From: a bacterium
GTDB taxonomy: Bacteria; Bacillota; Bacilli; Lactobacillales; Streptococcaceae
Direction of reading: 5' to 3'
DNA: 64,000 nucleotides
NCBI GenBank assembly: GCA_905221145.1
Contig: CAJNCA010000002.1
Span: 248,001 to 312,000, forward strand
In this document: positions 38,666 through 48,778 of the stretch, one piece after another
How the letters are laid out: each line of letters opens with the position of its first letter
Numbering within the stretch: the first letter of the stretch is position 1
Made by a program: the position numbers and the translations under genes
Notes under the pieces: generated by a model
Told to the model about the DNA's origin: nothing
The model's database searches: none
Seen by the model: only the letters and a program-made list of their open reading frames with translations

Positions 38666-39489
38666 CAGTCCCTCCTTTGACAGTTTGGACAAAAGTGGGT
38701 TCCACGTCCGCCTAGTTGAATTTTCTCAATCACAGTTCCACAGCGTGCACATTCTTGACCAGCCTTATCATAGACCTGATGAAAATCCTGCATAGTTCCA
38801 TCTTGCCCAAAGGCATTGGTATAGGTCCGAATGGTCGATCCACCTTTTTCAACAGCCTGCCCCAAAACAGCAATGGTCTGGTCATGAATGGCTGCCGCTT
38901 CTTCTGCTGTCAAAGTTTGGGAAGGTCTTGCTGGATGAACCTGAGCTCGCCAGAGAACCTCATCCACATAGATATTGCCAAGGCCAGCTACCAAGGTTTG
39001 GTCTAGGAGGTGGGATTTGATAGGCTTTTTAGACTTGGCTAAGGCAGCTTGAAAGACCTGCAAATCAAAGTCTTGTTCGCTTGGCTCAGGGCCTAGATTT
39101 TTAGCAATAAAGTAGGCTTCCAATAGATCAGGGGCAAGCAGTTCCATAGTCCCAAACTTGCGTACATCCTCATAAACAAGCGTGCCCCCATCTTCAAACC
39201 GGAAGAAAACATGGGCATGCTTGCGTTCAGGTGCTTGGTCTGGATAGTAAAAATATTTGCCCTCCATGCGCAAATGGGAAATCAAGACCTTGTCTGTCAG
39301 GTAAAAAAGCAAATATTTTCCACGACGTCCCATTGACTCAACAATCTGACCAGGCACTTCCTTTCGAAACTCGTCCAAATCTGTCTTAATCATCTTAGGA
39401 TAACGAATCTCTACACTTGAAATCTTCTTTCCCAAAATCAATTTTTCTAAGCCACGACGAACCGTTTCAACCTCTGGTAATTCAGGCAT
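38665..39489 (-). CDS. mutM: Formamidopyrimidine-DNA glycosylase MutM (Fpg)
   Basis: 274-residue bifunctional glycosylase/AP lyase that removes 8-oxoguanine. After removal of Met the N-terminal Pro2-Glu3 ([13 protein letters not shown]) is the catalytic pair. The helix-two-turn-helix region and the C-terminal zinc finger CARCG...HFCPNC are intact. The start at 39489 is supported by AAGGAGG; an upstream ATG at 39531 has no ribosome binding site. coaE follows by stop/start overlap. Confidence 0.97.
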   Translation of the reverse strand: MPELPEVETVRRGLEKLILGKKISSVEIRYPKMIKTDLDEFRKEVPGQIVESMGRRGKYLLFYLTDKVLISHLRMEGKYFYYPDQAPERKHAHVFFRFEDGGTLVYEDVRKFGTMELLAPDLLEAYFIAKNLGPEPSEQDFDLQVFQAALAKSKKPIKSHLLDQTLVAGLGNIYVDEVLWRAQVHPARPSQTLTAEEAAAIHDQTIAVLGQAVEKGGSTIRTYTNAFGQDGTMQDFHQVYDKAGQECARCGTVIEKIQLGGRGTHFCPNCQRRD

Positions 39490-39537
39490 AAGTCCTCCTT
39501 CTGTAAAAACAAGAAGCAGGCATGAGCCCACCTCTAC

Positions 39538-40437
39538 TTAGTATTCTTTTTCATTATAGCCAAAGTCAGCCAAATCTAGCTTTTTATCACGCCAGTTTTT
39601 CTTGACCTTGACCCAGGTTTCTAGGAAGACCTTATCTCCTAGCATAAGTTCGATATCACGACGGGCCATACTACCAATTTTCTTAAGCATAGCTCCACCT
39701 TTACCGATGATAATCCCTTTTTGACTATCACGCTCAACCATAATGGTTGCACGGATATGGACCTTGTCTGTCTCTTCATCTCGTTTCATAGAATCAACTA
39801 CTACGGCAACTGAGTGAGGAATCTCTTCACGAGTTAAATGAAGAACCTTCTCACGAACCATTTCCGAAACCAAGAAACGTTCTGGATGGTCTGTGATTTG
39901 ATCAGACGGGAAATACTGGAAACCTTCGTCCAGATTTTCGCTCAGAATATCCACTAGACGAGACACGTTATTTCCCTGAAGGGCTGAAATTGGAACAATT
40001 TCCTTGAAATCCATCTGATTACGGAAATCATCAATCTGAGACAAAAGCTGGTCTGGATGGACCTTATCAATCTTGTTTACCACTAGAATAACAGGAACCT
40101 TGGCAGCCTTGAGACGCTCGATAATCATGTCGTCCCCCTTACCACGTGCCTCATCTGCAGGCACCATGAAAAGAACTGTATCCACTTCACGAAGGGTGCT
40201 ATAGGCAGATTCTACCATGAAATCTCCAAGAGCCGTTTTAGGCTTGTGAATCCCTGGCGTGTCGATAAAGACAATTTGTTCCTTATCGGTCGTGTAAATT
40301 CCCATGATTTTATTGCGCGTTGTCTGCGCCTTGTCACTCATGATGGCAATCTTTTGCCCCATAACGTAATTTAAAAAAGTTGACTTCCCAACATTGGGAC
40401 GTCCTAAAATGGCTACGAAGCCTGATTTAAAAGTCAT
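39538..40437 (-). CDS. era: GTPase Era
   Basis: 299-residue essential GTPase that binds the 3' end of 16S rRNA during 30S maturation. G domain with P-loop [10 protein letters not shown] near residue 12, DTPGIHKP, and NKIDKVH; the C-terminal KH domain has [15 protein letters not shown]. Ribosome binding site GAGG. Part of the ybeY-dgkA-era-mutM-coaE run. Confidence 0.98.
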   Translation of the reverse strand: MTFKSGFVAILGRPNVGKSTFLNYVMGQKIAIMSDKAQTTRNKIMGIYTTDKEQIVFIDTPGIHKPKTALGDFMVESAYSTLREVDTVLFMVPADEARGKGDDMIIERLKAAKVPVILVVNKIDKVHPDQLLSQIDDFRNQMDFKEIVPISALQGNNVSRLVDILSENLDEGFQYFPSDQITDHPERFLVSEMVREKVLHLTREEIPHSVAVVVDSMKRDEETDKVHIRATIMVERDSQKGIIIGKGGAMLKKIGSMARRDIELMLGDKVFLETWVKVKKNWRDKKLDLADFGYNEKEY

Positions 40438-40453
40438 AATTTCCTCTTACTGT

Positions 40454-40849
40454 TTAAAATATTAAATCCCAGATTCGTGGGAGAAAAATCAATGCGCCTG
40501 TTAAGGCTGCGAAAAGAGAGACCACTAATACCGCGCCAGCCGCCATATCCTTGGCATTTTTAGCCAGCATGGAAAAGTGATAGTGACTGGCCAAATCCAC
40601 CACATTTTCAATGGCAGAGTTGATAATCTCAAAGGCTACTACCAAGAAAATGCTCAATAGGAGAAAGAGCCATTCGATTCGTGACACCTGAAAAATAAAC
40701 CCTGCAAGGATGACCACTAGAGCCGTCACTGCATGTTTTCGCATATTGCGTTCTTCCTTGATAGCAGTAAAAATCCCTGTGAGGGCAAATTCTAAACTGG
40801 ATATCAGGTCACGATTTTTCCATTTTCGTTTATTGTCTTGTGAGTCCAT
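40454..40849 (-). CDS. dgkA: Undecaprenol kinase (diacylglycerol kinase family)
   Basis: 131-residue integral membrane kinase with three helices and the family signature [13 protein letters not shown]. In Gram-positive bacteria this family phosphorylates undecaprenol, feeding the lipid carrier for wall synthesis; in Streptococcus mutans it matters for acid tolerance. It overlaps the end of ybeY by 20 bp and lacks a strong ribosome binding site, so translational coupling is likely. Confidence 0.94.
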   Translation of the reverse strand: MDSQDNKRKWKNRDLISSLEFALTGIFTAIKEERNMRKHAVTALVVILAGFIFQVSRIEWLFLLLSIFLVVAFEIINSAIENVVDLASHYHFSMLAKNAKDMAAGAVLVVSLFAALTGALIFLPRIWDLIF

Positions 40850-41327
40850 AGGCTGTCAAAATTTCTTCTTGTAAACCGAACATCTCCGCTTCCTCTTCTG
40901 GAGTGTAGTGATCATAGCCGTTGATATGTAAAAAGCCGTGTACTGCCAAGAAGCCCATCTCACGCTCAAAGCTGTGGCCATATTCCTCAGCCTGCTCATG
41001 AGCCTTATCGATAGAGATGAACAATTCCCCAATATAGGCATCAAACTCAGACATCATCTCTGCCAATTCTGGATTTTCAAGCAAATCTTCTTCGTCAAAG
41101 GCAATTTCCAACTCTGGCTTATACTCAAGGCTGATGACATCTGTCGGACGGTCGGTGTCACGGTACTCCAGATTGAGTTCATGGCTACGTTCGTTGGTCA
41201 CAAAGGTGACTGCCATCTCCTTGTCTTCTTTGCCTAATTTTTGAGCTGCAAATTCCAAAATTTCTTGGGTTTGTTGCAACATTTCTTTTGAAACTTGACC
41301 AGTTTCATCTACCATTTCAATATACAT
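40830..41327 (-). CDS. ybeY: rRNA maturation endoribonuclease YbeY
   Basis: 165-residue metal-dependent RNase used in 16S 3'-end processing and ribosome quality control. The metal-binding H3XH5XH signature is present as [11 protein letters not shown] near residue 131. An Arg-containing TDVISLEY segment marks the family. First gene of its operon, preceded by an extended -10 promoter, divergent from pavA. Confidence 0.97.
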   Translation of the reverse strand: MYIEMVDETGQVSKEMLQQTQEILEFAAQKLGKEDKEMAVTFVTNERSHELNLEYRDTDRPTDVISLEYKPELEIAFDEEDLLENPELAEMMSEFDAYIGELFISIDKAHEQAEEYGHSFEREMGFLAVHGFLHINGYDHYTPEEEAEMFGLQEEILTAYGLTRQ

Positions 41328-41356
41328 GTGCTTCTCGTTTCTCTTTACTTGGCTTT

Positions 41357-41362
41357 ATTATA
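41357..41362 (-). promoter_or_regulatory. Extended -10 promoter of ybeY operon
   Basis: Minus strand TGGTATAAT, TATAAT at 41357-41362. No good -35 box. Confidence 0.55.
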
Positions 41363-41395
41363 CCACATTTCCATGATTTTATTCTACCTTTTTGA

Positions 41396-41401
41396 TATAA
41401 T
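41396..41401 (+). promoter_or_regulatory. Extended -10 promoter of pavA
   Basis: TGATATAAT, TATAAT at 41396-41401, about 31 bp before the pavA ATG and back-to-back with the ybeY promoter; an AAGGAG ribosome binding site follows. Confidence 0.6.
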
Positions 41402-41431
41402 ACTATGGAATACAATCACAAGGAGTGAACG

Positions 41432-43087
41432 ATGTCATTTGACGGATTTTTTTTACACCACATGGTTGAGGAATTGCGAAGAGAGTTAGTGAATGGTCGC
41501 ATCCAGAAAATCAATCAGCCTTTTGAACAAGAGTTGGTCTTGCAAATCCGCAGCAATCGCCAAAGTCATCGCCTGCTCCTTTCTGCTCATCCAGTTTTTG
41601 GACGCATTCAGCTGACCCAAACGACTTTTGAAAATCCAGCTCAACCTTCCACCTTTATCATGGTTTTGAGAAAGTATTTGCAGGGCGCCCTGATTGAGTC
41701 TATTGAGCAGATTGAAAATGACCGTATTGTGGAAATCACTGTTTCCAATAAAAACGAGATTGGAGACCATATTCAGGCTACCTTGATTATCGAAATCATG
41801 GGAAAACACAGTAATATTCTACTGGTCGATAAAAGCAGTCATAAAATCCTTGAAGTTATCAAACACGTCGGCTTTTCACAAAACAGCTACCGCACTTTAC
41901 TTCCTGGATCGACCTATATCGCTCCGCCAAGCACGGAAGCGCTCAGCCCTTTCACGGTCAAGGACGAGAAACTCTTTGAAATCCTGCAAACACAGGAAAC
42001 GACAGCTAAAAATCTTCAAAACCTCTTTCAAGGTCTGGGACGCGATACGGCAAATGAATTGGAAAACATTCTGGTTAGTGATAAACTATCTACTTTCCGT
42101 AACTTTTTTAGTCAAGAAACCAAGCCATGCTTGACAGAGACCTCCTTCAGTCCAGTTCCTTTTGCAAATCAGGTGGGGGAGCCTTTTGCCAGCCTTTCTG
42201 ATTTGTTGGACACCTACTATAAGGACAAGGCTGAACGCGACCGCGTCAAACAGCAAGCCAGTGAACTCATTCGTCGTGTTGAAAATGAACTTCAGAAAAA
42301 CCGCCACAAACTCAAAAAACAAGAAAAAGAGTTACTGGCGACAGACAATGCGGAAGAATTTCGCCAAAAAGGGGAATTGCTGACAACCTTCCTACACCAA
42401 GTGCCTAACGACCAAGACCAGGTTATCCTAGACAACTACTACACCAGCCAACCTATCACGATTGCGCTTGATAAGGCTCTGACTCCCAACCAGAATGCCC
42501 AACGCTATTTTAAACGTTACCAGAAACTCAAAGAAGCTGTCAAATACTTGACTGATCTGATTGAAGAAACCAAGGCAACCATTCTCTATCTGGAAAGTGT
42601 GGAGACCGTCCTCAACCAAGCTGGACTAGAAGAAATCGCTGAAATACGTGAAGAATTGATTCAAACCGGCTTTATCCGTAGAAGACAGCGGGAGAAAATC
42701 CAGAAACGTAAAAAACCAGAACAGTATCTGGCCAGCGATGGCAAGACCATCATCTATGTCGGACGCAATAACCTGCAAAATGAGGAATTGACCTTTAAAA
42801 TGGCCCGCAAGGAGGAACTTTGGTTCCATGCCAAGGATATTCCTGGAAGCCATGTTGTCATCTCAGGCAATCTTGACCCATCTGATGAAGTCAAGACAGA
42901 CGCAGCAGAACTGGCCGCCTACTTCTCTCAAGGGCGCCTGTCAAATCTGGTGCAAGTAGATATGATTGAAGTCAAGAAACTCAACAAACCAACTGGTGGA
43001 AAACCCGGCTTTGTCACTTACACAGGACAAAAGACCCTCCGCGTCACACCAGACCCCGAAAAAATCGCATCCATGAAAAAATCCTGA
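41432..43087 (+). CDS. pavA: PavA fibronectin-binding protein / RqcH ribosome quality control factor
   Basis: 551-residue NFACT protein: N-terminal NFACT-N fold, helix-hairpin and coiled-coil segments (about residues 255-400, rich in Lys/Glu) and a C-terminal NFACT-R domain (GRNNLQNEELTF...WFHAKDIPGSHVVI). In pneumococcus PavA binds fibronectin and affects virulence though it has no signal peptide or anchor; the family's core role (RqcH) is adding Ala tails to stalled peptides on 50S subunits. No export signal is visible here either. Only plus-strand gene in the right four fifths of the window. Confidence 0.97.
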   Translation: MSFDGFFLHHMVEELRRELVNGRIQKINQPFEQELVLQIRSNRQSHRLLLSAHPVFGRIQLTQTTFENPAQPSTFIMVLRKYLQGALIESIEQIENDRIVEITVSNKNEIGDHIQATLIIEIMGKHSNILLVDKSSHKILEVIKHVGFSQNSYRTLLPGSTYIAPPSTEALSPFTVKDEKLFEILQTQETTAKNLQNLFQGLGRDTANELENILVSDKLSTFRNFFSQETKPCLTETSFSPVPFANQVGEPFASLSDLLDTYYKDKAERDRVKQQASELIRRVENELQKNRHKLKKQEKELLATDNAEEFRQKGELLTTFLHQVPNDQDQVILDNYYTSQPITIALDKALTPNQNAQRYFKRYQKLKEAVKYLTDLIEETKATILYLESVETVLNQAGLEEIAEIREELIQTGFIRRRQREKIQKRKKPEQYLASDGKTIIYVGRNNLQNEELTFKMARKEELWFHAKDIPGSHVVISGNLDPSDEVKTDAAELAAYFSQGRLSNLVQVDMIEVKKLNKPTGGKPGFVTYTGQKTLRVTPDPEKIASMKKS

Positions 43088-43110
43088 TTCGACTTGAAAT
43101 CAGGATTTTT
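43076..43110. terminator. Bidirectional terminator between pavA and lytB
   Basis: AAAAATCCTGATT / AATCAGGATTTTT hairpin overlapping the pavA stop codon, with Ts on both sides; serves the converging genes pavA and lytB. Confidence 0.88.
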
Positions 43111-43142
43111 AGCTTATACTCAAATCATATCCAATTATAGGA

Positions 43143-44849
43143 CTAATCTTTGCCACCTAGTTTCTCATTGATTTTCATCATCACACTAGCAATTTTCTCG
43201 CCCCAATAAGGGTCTGAGGCATATTCCACATTCATACCAGAAGCCTTGTTTCCAAGGAAAGTTCTGCCCCTATCGATATAATTTTCCTTAATCCACTTGG
43301 TTGCACCTAAAATTCCCTTATCCACATCATCAAATGTCTTGGCAGAAAGGTAAGGCGTTGTATCATAGGCTGTAATTCCAAAGAAATTATTCTTATCTTT
43401 GGCAATCTTACTTCGTCCCCAATCACTTTCTAAAGCACTATGGGCAAGGAGATAGAGGGCATTGATATGGTAATGTTCTTCGGCTTCCTTAAAGGTAGCT
43501 CCCTTGTTCTCCAAGAGGCTATTGTTAATGTTTAACAGACTAAATACCTTATCCAAGTCTTCAGCACTATAGTTTGTAGCCTCTGTTAAATCTTTGAAAA
43601 GGAAGGGATTCTCAAGCTTAAAACCATCAAAATGCAGGCCATCTGCCGAATAATATTTCTTGCCTACTTCCATATCAGAAAGATGAGAAGCTACTGGGAT
43701 ACTAGCATTCTGAGCCACATAGTGATAAAAACGGTGGCCATCACTCTCATAATATGGGATAAAATCCTTACTAGCATCTAATGCTTGTAAATCTTCTGTT
43801 TTCATATAGCCTGACAAACCAGAAACAGTAATAGCCAGATGCTTATCATCACTTTTTCTATCCTTATCTAGCCAGACGACACTACCTTGCGATATATAGG
43901 AGAGCTTTTCACCATCTGCATCATAAACATTTGCAGTCACTGGAAGGACCTGATAATAATCAGAGCTAGTCTTGGACTCCTTATGCCATTTTCCATCGTT
44001 TCCTAGCTGATGACCATCAATAGTCTCATTTTTTGCCATGTAGCCAGCAGATTTGAAGTAGTACCAGGCTTGACTATGAGAATCATAGACCCATTCTTTT
44101 TCAGCCATTTTGCCATCAGATTTGAGGTAAAACCATGATTCTTTATCCAAAATCCATTCATTGGCTGCCATATAGCCTCCGGATTTTAGATAATAATAGT
44201 GACCATTATCAAAAATCCATTCTTTATCAGCATGATTCCCATTTTCTTTAATGTAAAACCAAGATTGGTATTGTTTGTCAAAAAGCCAACCTTTCTGTAC
44301 TTTGGCACCACTAGAATTCACATAAGCTTGGTCAATCCACTGACTTGTCAGTAAATAACCACCGGATTTGAAATAATAGTCCTTCCCTTTAATTTGGAGC
44401 CATTCTTTCTCTGCGTGCTGTCCATCTGCTTTGATATAAAACCAAGCGTCGTATTGAGAATCAAATACCCAGTCTTCTATTACTTTGGCACCTGTTGCAC
44501 CAACATAGGAAGTTCCTACCCAAGCATTTCTTTTCATCTTTCCATTTTGGTCAAGATAATAAAAGACTCCCTTATCTTCTATCCATTCTGACTTGGCCAT
44601 ATAGCCACCAGATTTTAGGTAAAAATAGTCGTCACCTTTCTTCAGCCATTCATTTTCAGCATAGTTGGCATCTTCTTTTATATAAAACCAAGATTGATAC
44701 TGAGCATCAAAAACCCACTCATTAGCTGCTTGACTACCATCTGCTTTCAGATACTGTTTACCTTGCCAAGTGCCATCGCTAGCCATTGCACTCTCTGGTC
44801 TGGCTATGAAAAATAGCAGGGCTAAAAAAATAAATCTCAATTTCTTCAT
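43143..44849 (-). CDS. lytB: Choline-binding endo-beta-N-acetylglucosaminidase LytB
   Basis: 568-residue secreted autolysin that separates daughter cells. Signal peptide (cleavage near AMA/SDG), then about 12-13 choline-binding repeats (residues 25-290, for example WFYIKADGQHAEKEW) that hold it on teichoic-acid phosphocholine, an SH3b-like domain (about 300-365), a linker module, and the C-terminal GH73 domain. The catalytic Glu is in HSALESDWG, residue 474. It is about 90 residues shorter than the pneumococcal TIGR4 protein I remember, consistent with about four fewer repeats. Order pyrK-pyrDb-lytB-pavA matches pneumococcus. Confidence 0.95.
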   Translation of the reverse strand: MKKLRFIFLALLFFIARPESAMASDGTWQGKQYLKADGSQAANEWVFDAQYQSWFYIKEDANYAENEWLKKGDDYFYLKSGGYMAKSEWIEDKGVFYYLDQNGKMKRNAWVGTSYVGATGAKVIEDWVFDSQYDAWFYIKADGQHAEKEWLQIKGKDYYFKSGGYLLTSQWIDQAYVNSSGAKVQKGWLFDKQYQSWFYIKENGNHADKEWIFDNGHYYYLKSGGYMAANEWILDKESWFYLKSDGKMAEKEWVYDSHSQAWYYFKSAGYMAKNETIDGHQLGNDGKWHKESKTSSDYYQVLPVTANVYDADGEKLSYISQGSVVWLDKDRKSDDKHLAITVSGLSGYMKTEDLQALDASKDFIPYYESDGHRFYHYVAQNASIPVASHLSDMEVGKKYYSADGLHFDGFKLENPFLFKDLTEATNYSAEDLDKVFSLLNINNSLLENKGATFKEAEEHYHINALYLLAHSALESDWGRSKIAKDKNNFFGITAYDTTPYLSAKTFDDVDKGILGATKWIKENYIDRGRTFLGNKASGMNVEYASDPYWGEKIASVMMKINEKLGGKD

Positions 44850-44878
44850 AAACTTTCTTCCTCTGTTCTTTCCATTTT

Positions 44879-44884
44879 ATTGTA
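44879..44884 (-). promoter_or_regulatory. Extended -10 promoter of lytB
   Basis: Minus strand TGATACAAT, TACAAT at 44879-44884, about 30 bp before the lytB ATG; AGAGGA ribosome binding site follows. Confidence 0.5.
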
Positions 44885-44946
44885 TCAAAATTCTCTATAA
44901 TCAACATTACAAACTGATAAAAAATCAAGAACAGATTGATTGCAGT

Positions 44947-46696
<1,750 letters not shown>

Positions 46697-46734
46697 GACT
46701 TTTCCTCCTTAAATTTTAAGGGGACCAGATAAAG

Positions 46735-46875
46735 AAAAGACCTTGCGATTGCAAGGCCTCAGTTAAAATCGTACAAAACAAGAGAGCACACTCAAAAAGT
46801 CTCCTCTAGAAAATTGTACTATTCTTTTATCTGACACCTTGTGAGTCTCTCTGGACTCCCCTTAAAGGTTAAATT
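46735..46875 (-). promoter_or_regulatory. PyrR-binding attenuator leader of pyrK-pyrDB
   Basis: The minus-strand leader contains the PyrR recognition loop AGTCCAGAGAGACTC within a stem closed by CTTTAAGGGG / AAGGTG (46834-46869), the signature of PyrR anti-antiterminators. It is followed by an antiterminator region and the terminator CCTTGC-AATC-GCAAGG with TCTTTTCTTT (46735-46758). High UMP would let PyrR bind and favour termination. Confidence 0.88.
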
Positions 46876-46880
46876 TTTAT

Positions 46881-46909
46881 TAGTATACTCTTTCAGCTAA
46901 AAAAAGTCA
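46881..46909 (-). promoter_or_regulatory. Promoter of pyrK-pyrDB
   Basis: Minus strand TTGACT (46904-46909), 17-bp spacer, TATACT (46881-46886). Its -35 box lies in the 3' arm of the gloA terminator. Confidence 0.82.
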
Positions 46910-46937
46910 AGTAGAAAACGAACATTCTACTTGACTT
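46897..46937 (-). terminator. Terminator of gloA
   Basis: Minus strand AAGTCAAGTAGAA ... TTCTACTTGACTT, a 12-13 bp stem (46903-46937) followed by TTTTTT. Its 3' arm contains the -35 box of the next promoter. Confidence 0.85.
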
Positions 46938-46944
46938 CACGAGA

Positions 46945-47325
46945 TTATTTTTCACGAATGACTTCAACCTTGTAGCCATCAGGGTCTTTGACAAAGTAAT
47001 AGTTAGGTGCAGTTCCTGGTAGACCATTTGGCTGAGTCACTTCATAGCCTTTTGCACTGTGCTCTTGATGAAGAGCTTCAAGATCAGGTGTACTTAGGGC
47101 GATGTGGGCAAACCCATCTCCAACCACATAAGGACCGTGATCGTAGTTATAAGTCAACTCCAACTCATAGTCGTCACCCTCAAGACCTAGATAAACAATC
47201 GTGAAGGCATGATCTGGAAAATCTCTGCGACGCAATTCTTTAAATCCAAAAGCATCTTGATAAAATGCAATTGATTTTTCAAGGTTTTCTACTCGCAAGC
47301 AAGTGTGTAGCATTTTTGAAGCCAT
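46945..47325 (-). CDS. gloA: Lactoylglutathione lyase / VOC-family glyoxalase I
   Basis: 126-residue VOC metalloenzyme of the glyoxalase I type, detoxifying methylglyoxal. Metal ligands fit His in MLHTCLRVENLEKSI, Glu in YELELTYNYD, His in DGFAHIALSTPDL and Glu in YKVEVIRE. The start at 47325 is supported by AAAGGAG; the ATG at 47346 overlaps the upstream terminator. The gene stands between the rplT terminator and its own terminator, with no room for a separate promoter. Confidence 0.92.
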   Translation of the reverse strand: MASKMLHTCLRVENLEKSIAFYQDAFGFKELRRRDFPDHAFTIVYLGLEGDDYELELTYNYDHGPYVVGDGFAHIALSTPDLEALHQEHSAKGYEVTQPNGLPGTAPNYYFVKDPDGYKVEVIREK

Positions 47326-47344
47326 ATTGTTCTCCTTTATTTTC

Positions 47345-47375
47345 AAAAAGACTGGGACAATCCTGTTCCAGTCTT
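47345..47375 (-). terminator. Terminator of the infC-rpmI-rplT operon, abutting gloA
   Basis: Minus strand AAGACTGGAACA ... TTGTCCCAGTCTTTTT. The T-run ends about 6 bp before the gloA ribosome binding site. Confidence 0.82.
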
Positions 47376-47383
47376 ATCTGTTA

Positions 47384-47743
47384 TTATTTACCAAGTTTTG
47401 CTTTAGCTGCATCTGCAAGAGCTGTGAAAGCTGCTGCATCGTTAACAGCCAAGTCAGCAAGCATTTTACGGTTAACTTCGATCTCAGCCAATTTCAAACC
47501 ATGCATCAATTGTGAGTATGAAAGTCCGTTCATACGAGCTGCCGCGTTGATACGAGTGATCCACAATTTGCGGAAGTCACGTTTTTTCTGACGACGGTCA
47601 CGGTATGCATAGTAGTAAGAGTTCATTACTTGTTCTTTTGCAGTACGGAACAAGATGTGTTTAGCTCCATAGTAACCTTTTGCTAATTTAAGAATACGTT
47701 TACGACGTTTGCGTGATACAACGCCACCTTTAACACGTGCCAT
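47384..47743 (-). CDS. rplT: 50S ribosomal protein L20
   Basis: 119-residue assembly-initiator protein of the large subunit: basic N-terminal extension ([25 protein letters not shown]) and globular C-terminal part ending in [10 protein letters not shown]. Third gene of infC-rpmI-rplT; in many Firmicutes L20 represses this operon through the leader RNA. Confidence 0.99.
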   Translation of the reverse strand: MARVKGGVVSRKRRKRILKLAKGYYGAKHILFRTAKEQVMNSYYYAYRDRRQKKRDFRKLWITRINAAARMNGLSYSQLMHGLKLAEIEVNRKMLADLAVNDAAAFTALADAAKAKLGK

Positions 47744-47794
47744 GTTTTATTTCCTCCAAATATTTCCTAGAATTGTTTACTTACAGTCAAGCTA

Positions 47795-47995
47795 TTATTT
47801 CAAGCGAGTAAGCATTGCTTTGATACGTTTGTAATCTCCTGAATGCACCATAGATGCTTTACGAAGATGACGACGTTGTTTCTTAGTTTTTCCGTGGAAA
47901 CGGTGAGAAGTGTAAGCACGGAAACGTTTAAGTCCACCAGAACCTGTACGTTTGAAACGTTTAGCTGATGCGCGGTGTGTTTTTTGTTTTGGCAT
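47795..47995 (-). CDS. rpmI: 50S ribosomal protein L35
   Basis: 66-residue basic protein with the L35 signature [18 protein letters not shown]. It lies between infC and rplT with ribosome binding site AAAGGAG, the invariant order of this operon. Confidence 0.99.
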   Translation of the reverse strand: MPKQKTHRASAKRFKRTGSGGLKRFRAYTSHRFHGKTKKQRRHLRKASMVHSGDYKRIKAMLTRLK

Positions 47996-48027
47996 GATTT
48001 TTTCTCCTTTATTTAACTTTCTGACAA

Positions 48028-48549
48028 TTATTTTTTGTCAGTCGCTGGCGCCAATTGCATGAACATTTGACGTCCATCCATTTTAGCACGTTGTTCGATG
48101 ATTGCAATATCTTGAGTTGCTTCAGCAAACTCGGCTAAAACTTTTGCACCAATCTCTTTATGGGTAATCATACGACCCTTAAAGCGAATAGATACCTTAA
48201 CTTTATTTCCTTTTTCAAGGAATTTGCGTGCATTGCGAAGTTTTGTATCAAAGTCACCCTTGTCAATCGTTGGACTTAGACGAACTTCTTTCACAGTAAC
48301 AACACTTTGTTTTTTACGTTGTTCTTTTTGCTTCTTCTGGTACTCAAATTTGAACTTACCGTAGTCCATAATTTTTGCAACAGGTGGCTTGGCTTGGGGT
48401 TGAATCAATACTAGGTCAACATTAGCGTTATCAGCCAAAGCTTGCGCTTCACTGAGTGGCTTGATGCCTAGCTGTTCTCCTTCAAGACCAATCAAGCGAA
48501 CTTCACGTACACGAATCTCATCATTGATGAATAAGTCTTGCTTTGCTAT
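48028..48549 (-). CDS. infC: Translation initiation factor IF-3 (probable AUA start)
   Basis: 173-residue IF3 (N-domain with [14 protein letters not shown] and [20 protein letters not shown]-domain with [18 protein letters not shown]). The only start with good ribosome binding is ATA at 48549: GAGGTGA lies 5-6 bases before it, and the resulting [10 protein letters not shown]... matches the N-terminus of other IF3s. A GTG at 48558 (176 aa) is part of that Shine-Dalgarno itself, and a TTG at 48585 lies in the T-run of the leader terminator. Non-AUG starts are the known means of IF3 autoregulation in other bacteria, so I prefer ATA, but databases may list the longer forms. First gene of infC-rpmI-rplT. 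Confidence 0.9.
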
Positions 48550-48562
48550 GGTTTTCACCTCT

Positions 48563-48708
48563 TTTGTTTTATTAGAGAAAAACAATAGCGGACTCGTAAT
48601 ACTACAAGCCCGCACGTTATGATAGCGTTTCTTAGAAACTTTTCATCCGTAGGGCCAGGCAACTTGATGTCACAAGGCGAGAAGCTCTCACTTCTGCTTT
48701 TCTCAACT
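48563..48708 (-). promoter_or_regulatory. infC-rpmI-rplT leader RNA with attenuator hairpin
   Basis: A structured leader of about 150 nt. Near its end is a strong hairpin GCGGGCTTGTA / TACGAGTCCGC (48588-48613), followed by TATTGTTTTTC: a rho-independent terminator before infC. Earlier segments GAGAGCTTCTCGCC and GTTTCTAAGAAAC can form further stems. Position and shape fit the Firmicute L20/infC leader element; I cannot confirm the family by covariance here. Confidence 0.75.
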
Positions 48709-48713
48709 TTTAT

Positions 48714-48742
48714 ATGATACCAAGTTTTCTAGCCCTTGTCAA
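48714..48742 (-). promoter_or_regulatory. Promoter of infC-rpmI-rplT
   Basis: Minus strand consensus TTGACA (48737-48742), 17-bp spacer, TATCAT (48714-48719). Confidence 0.85.
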
Positions 48743-48778
48743 GATAAAAAGTTATTTTTTCAAAAAACTTTATCCATT

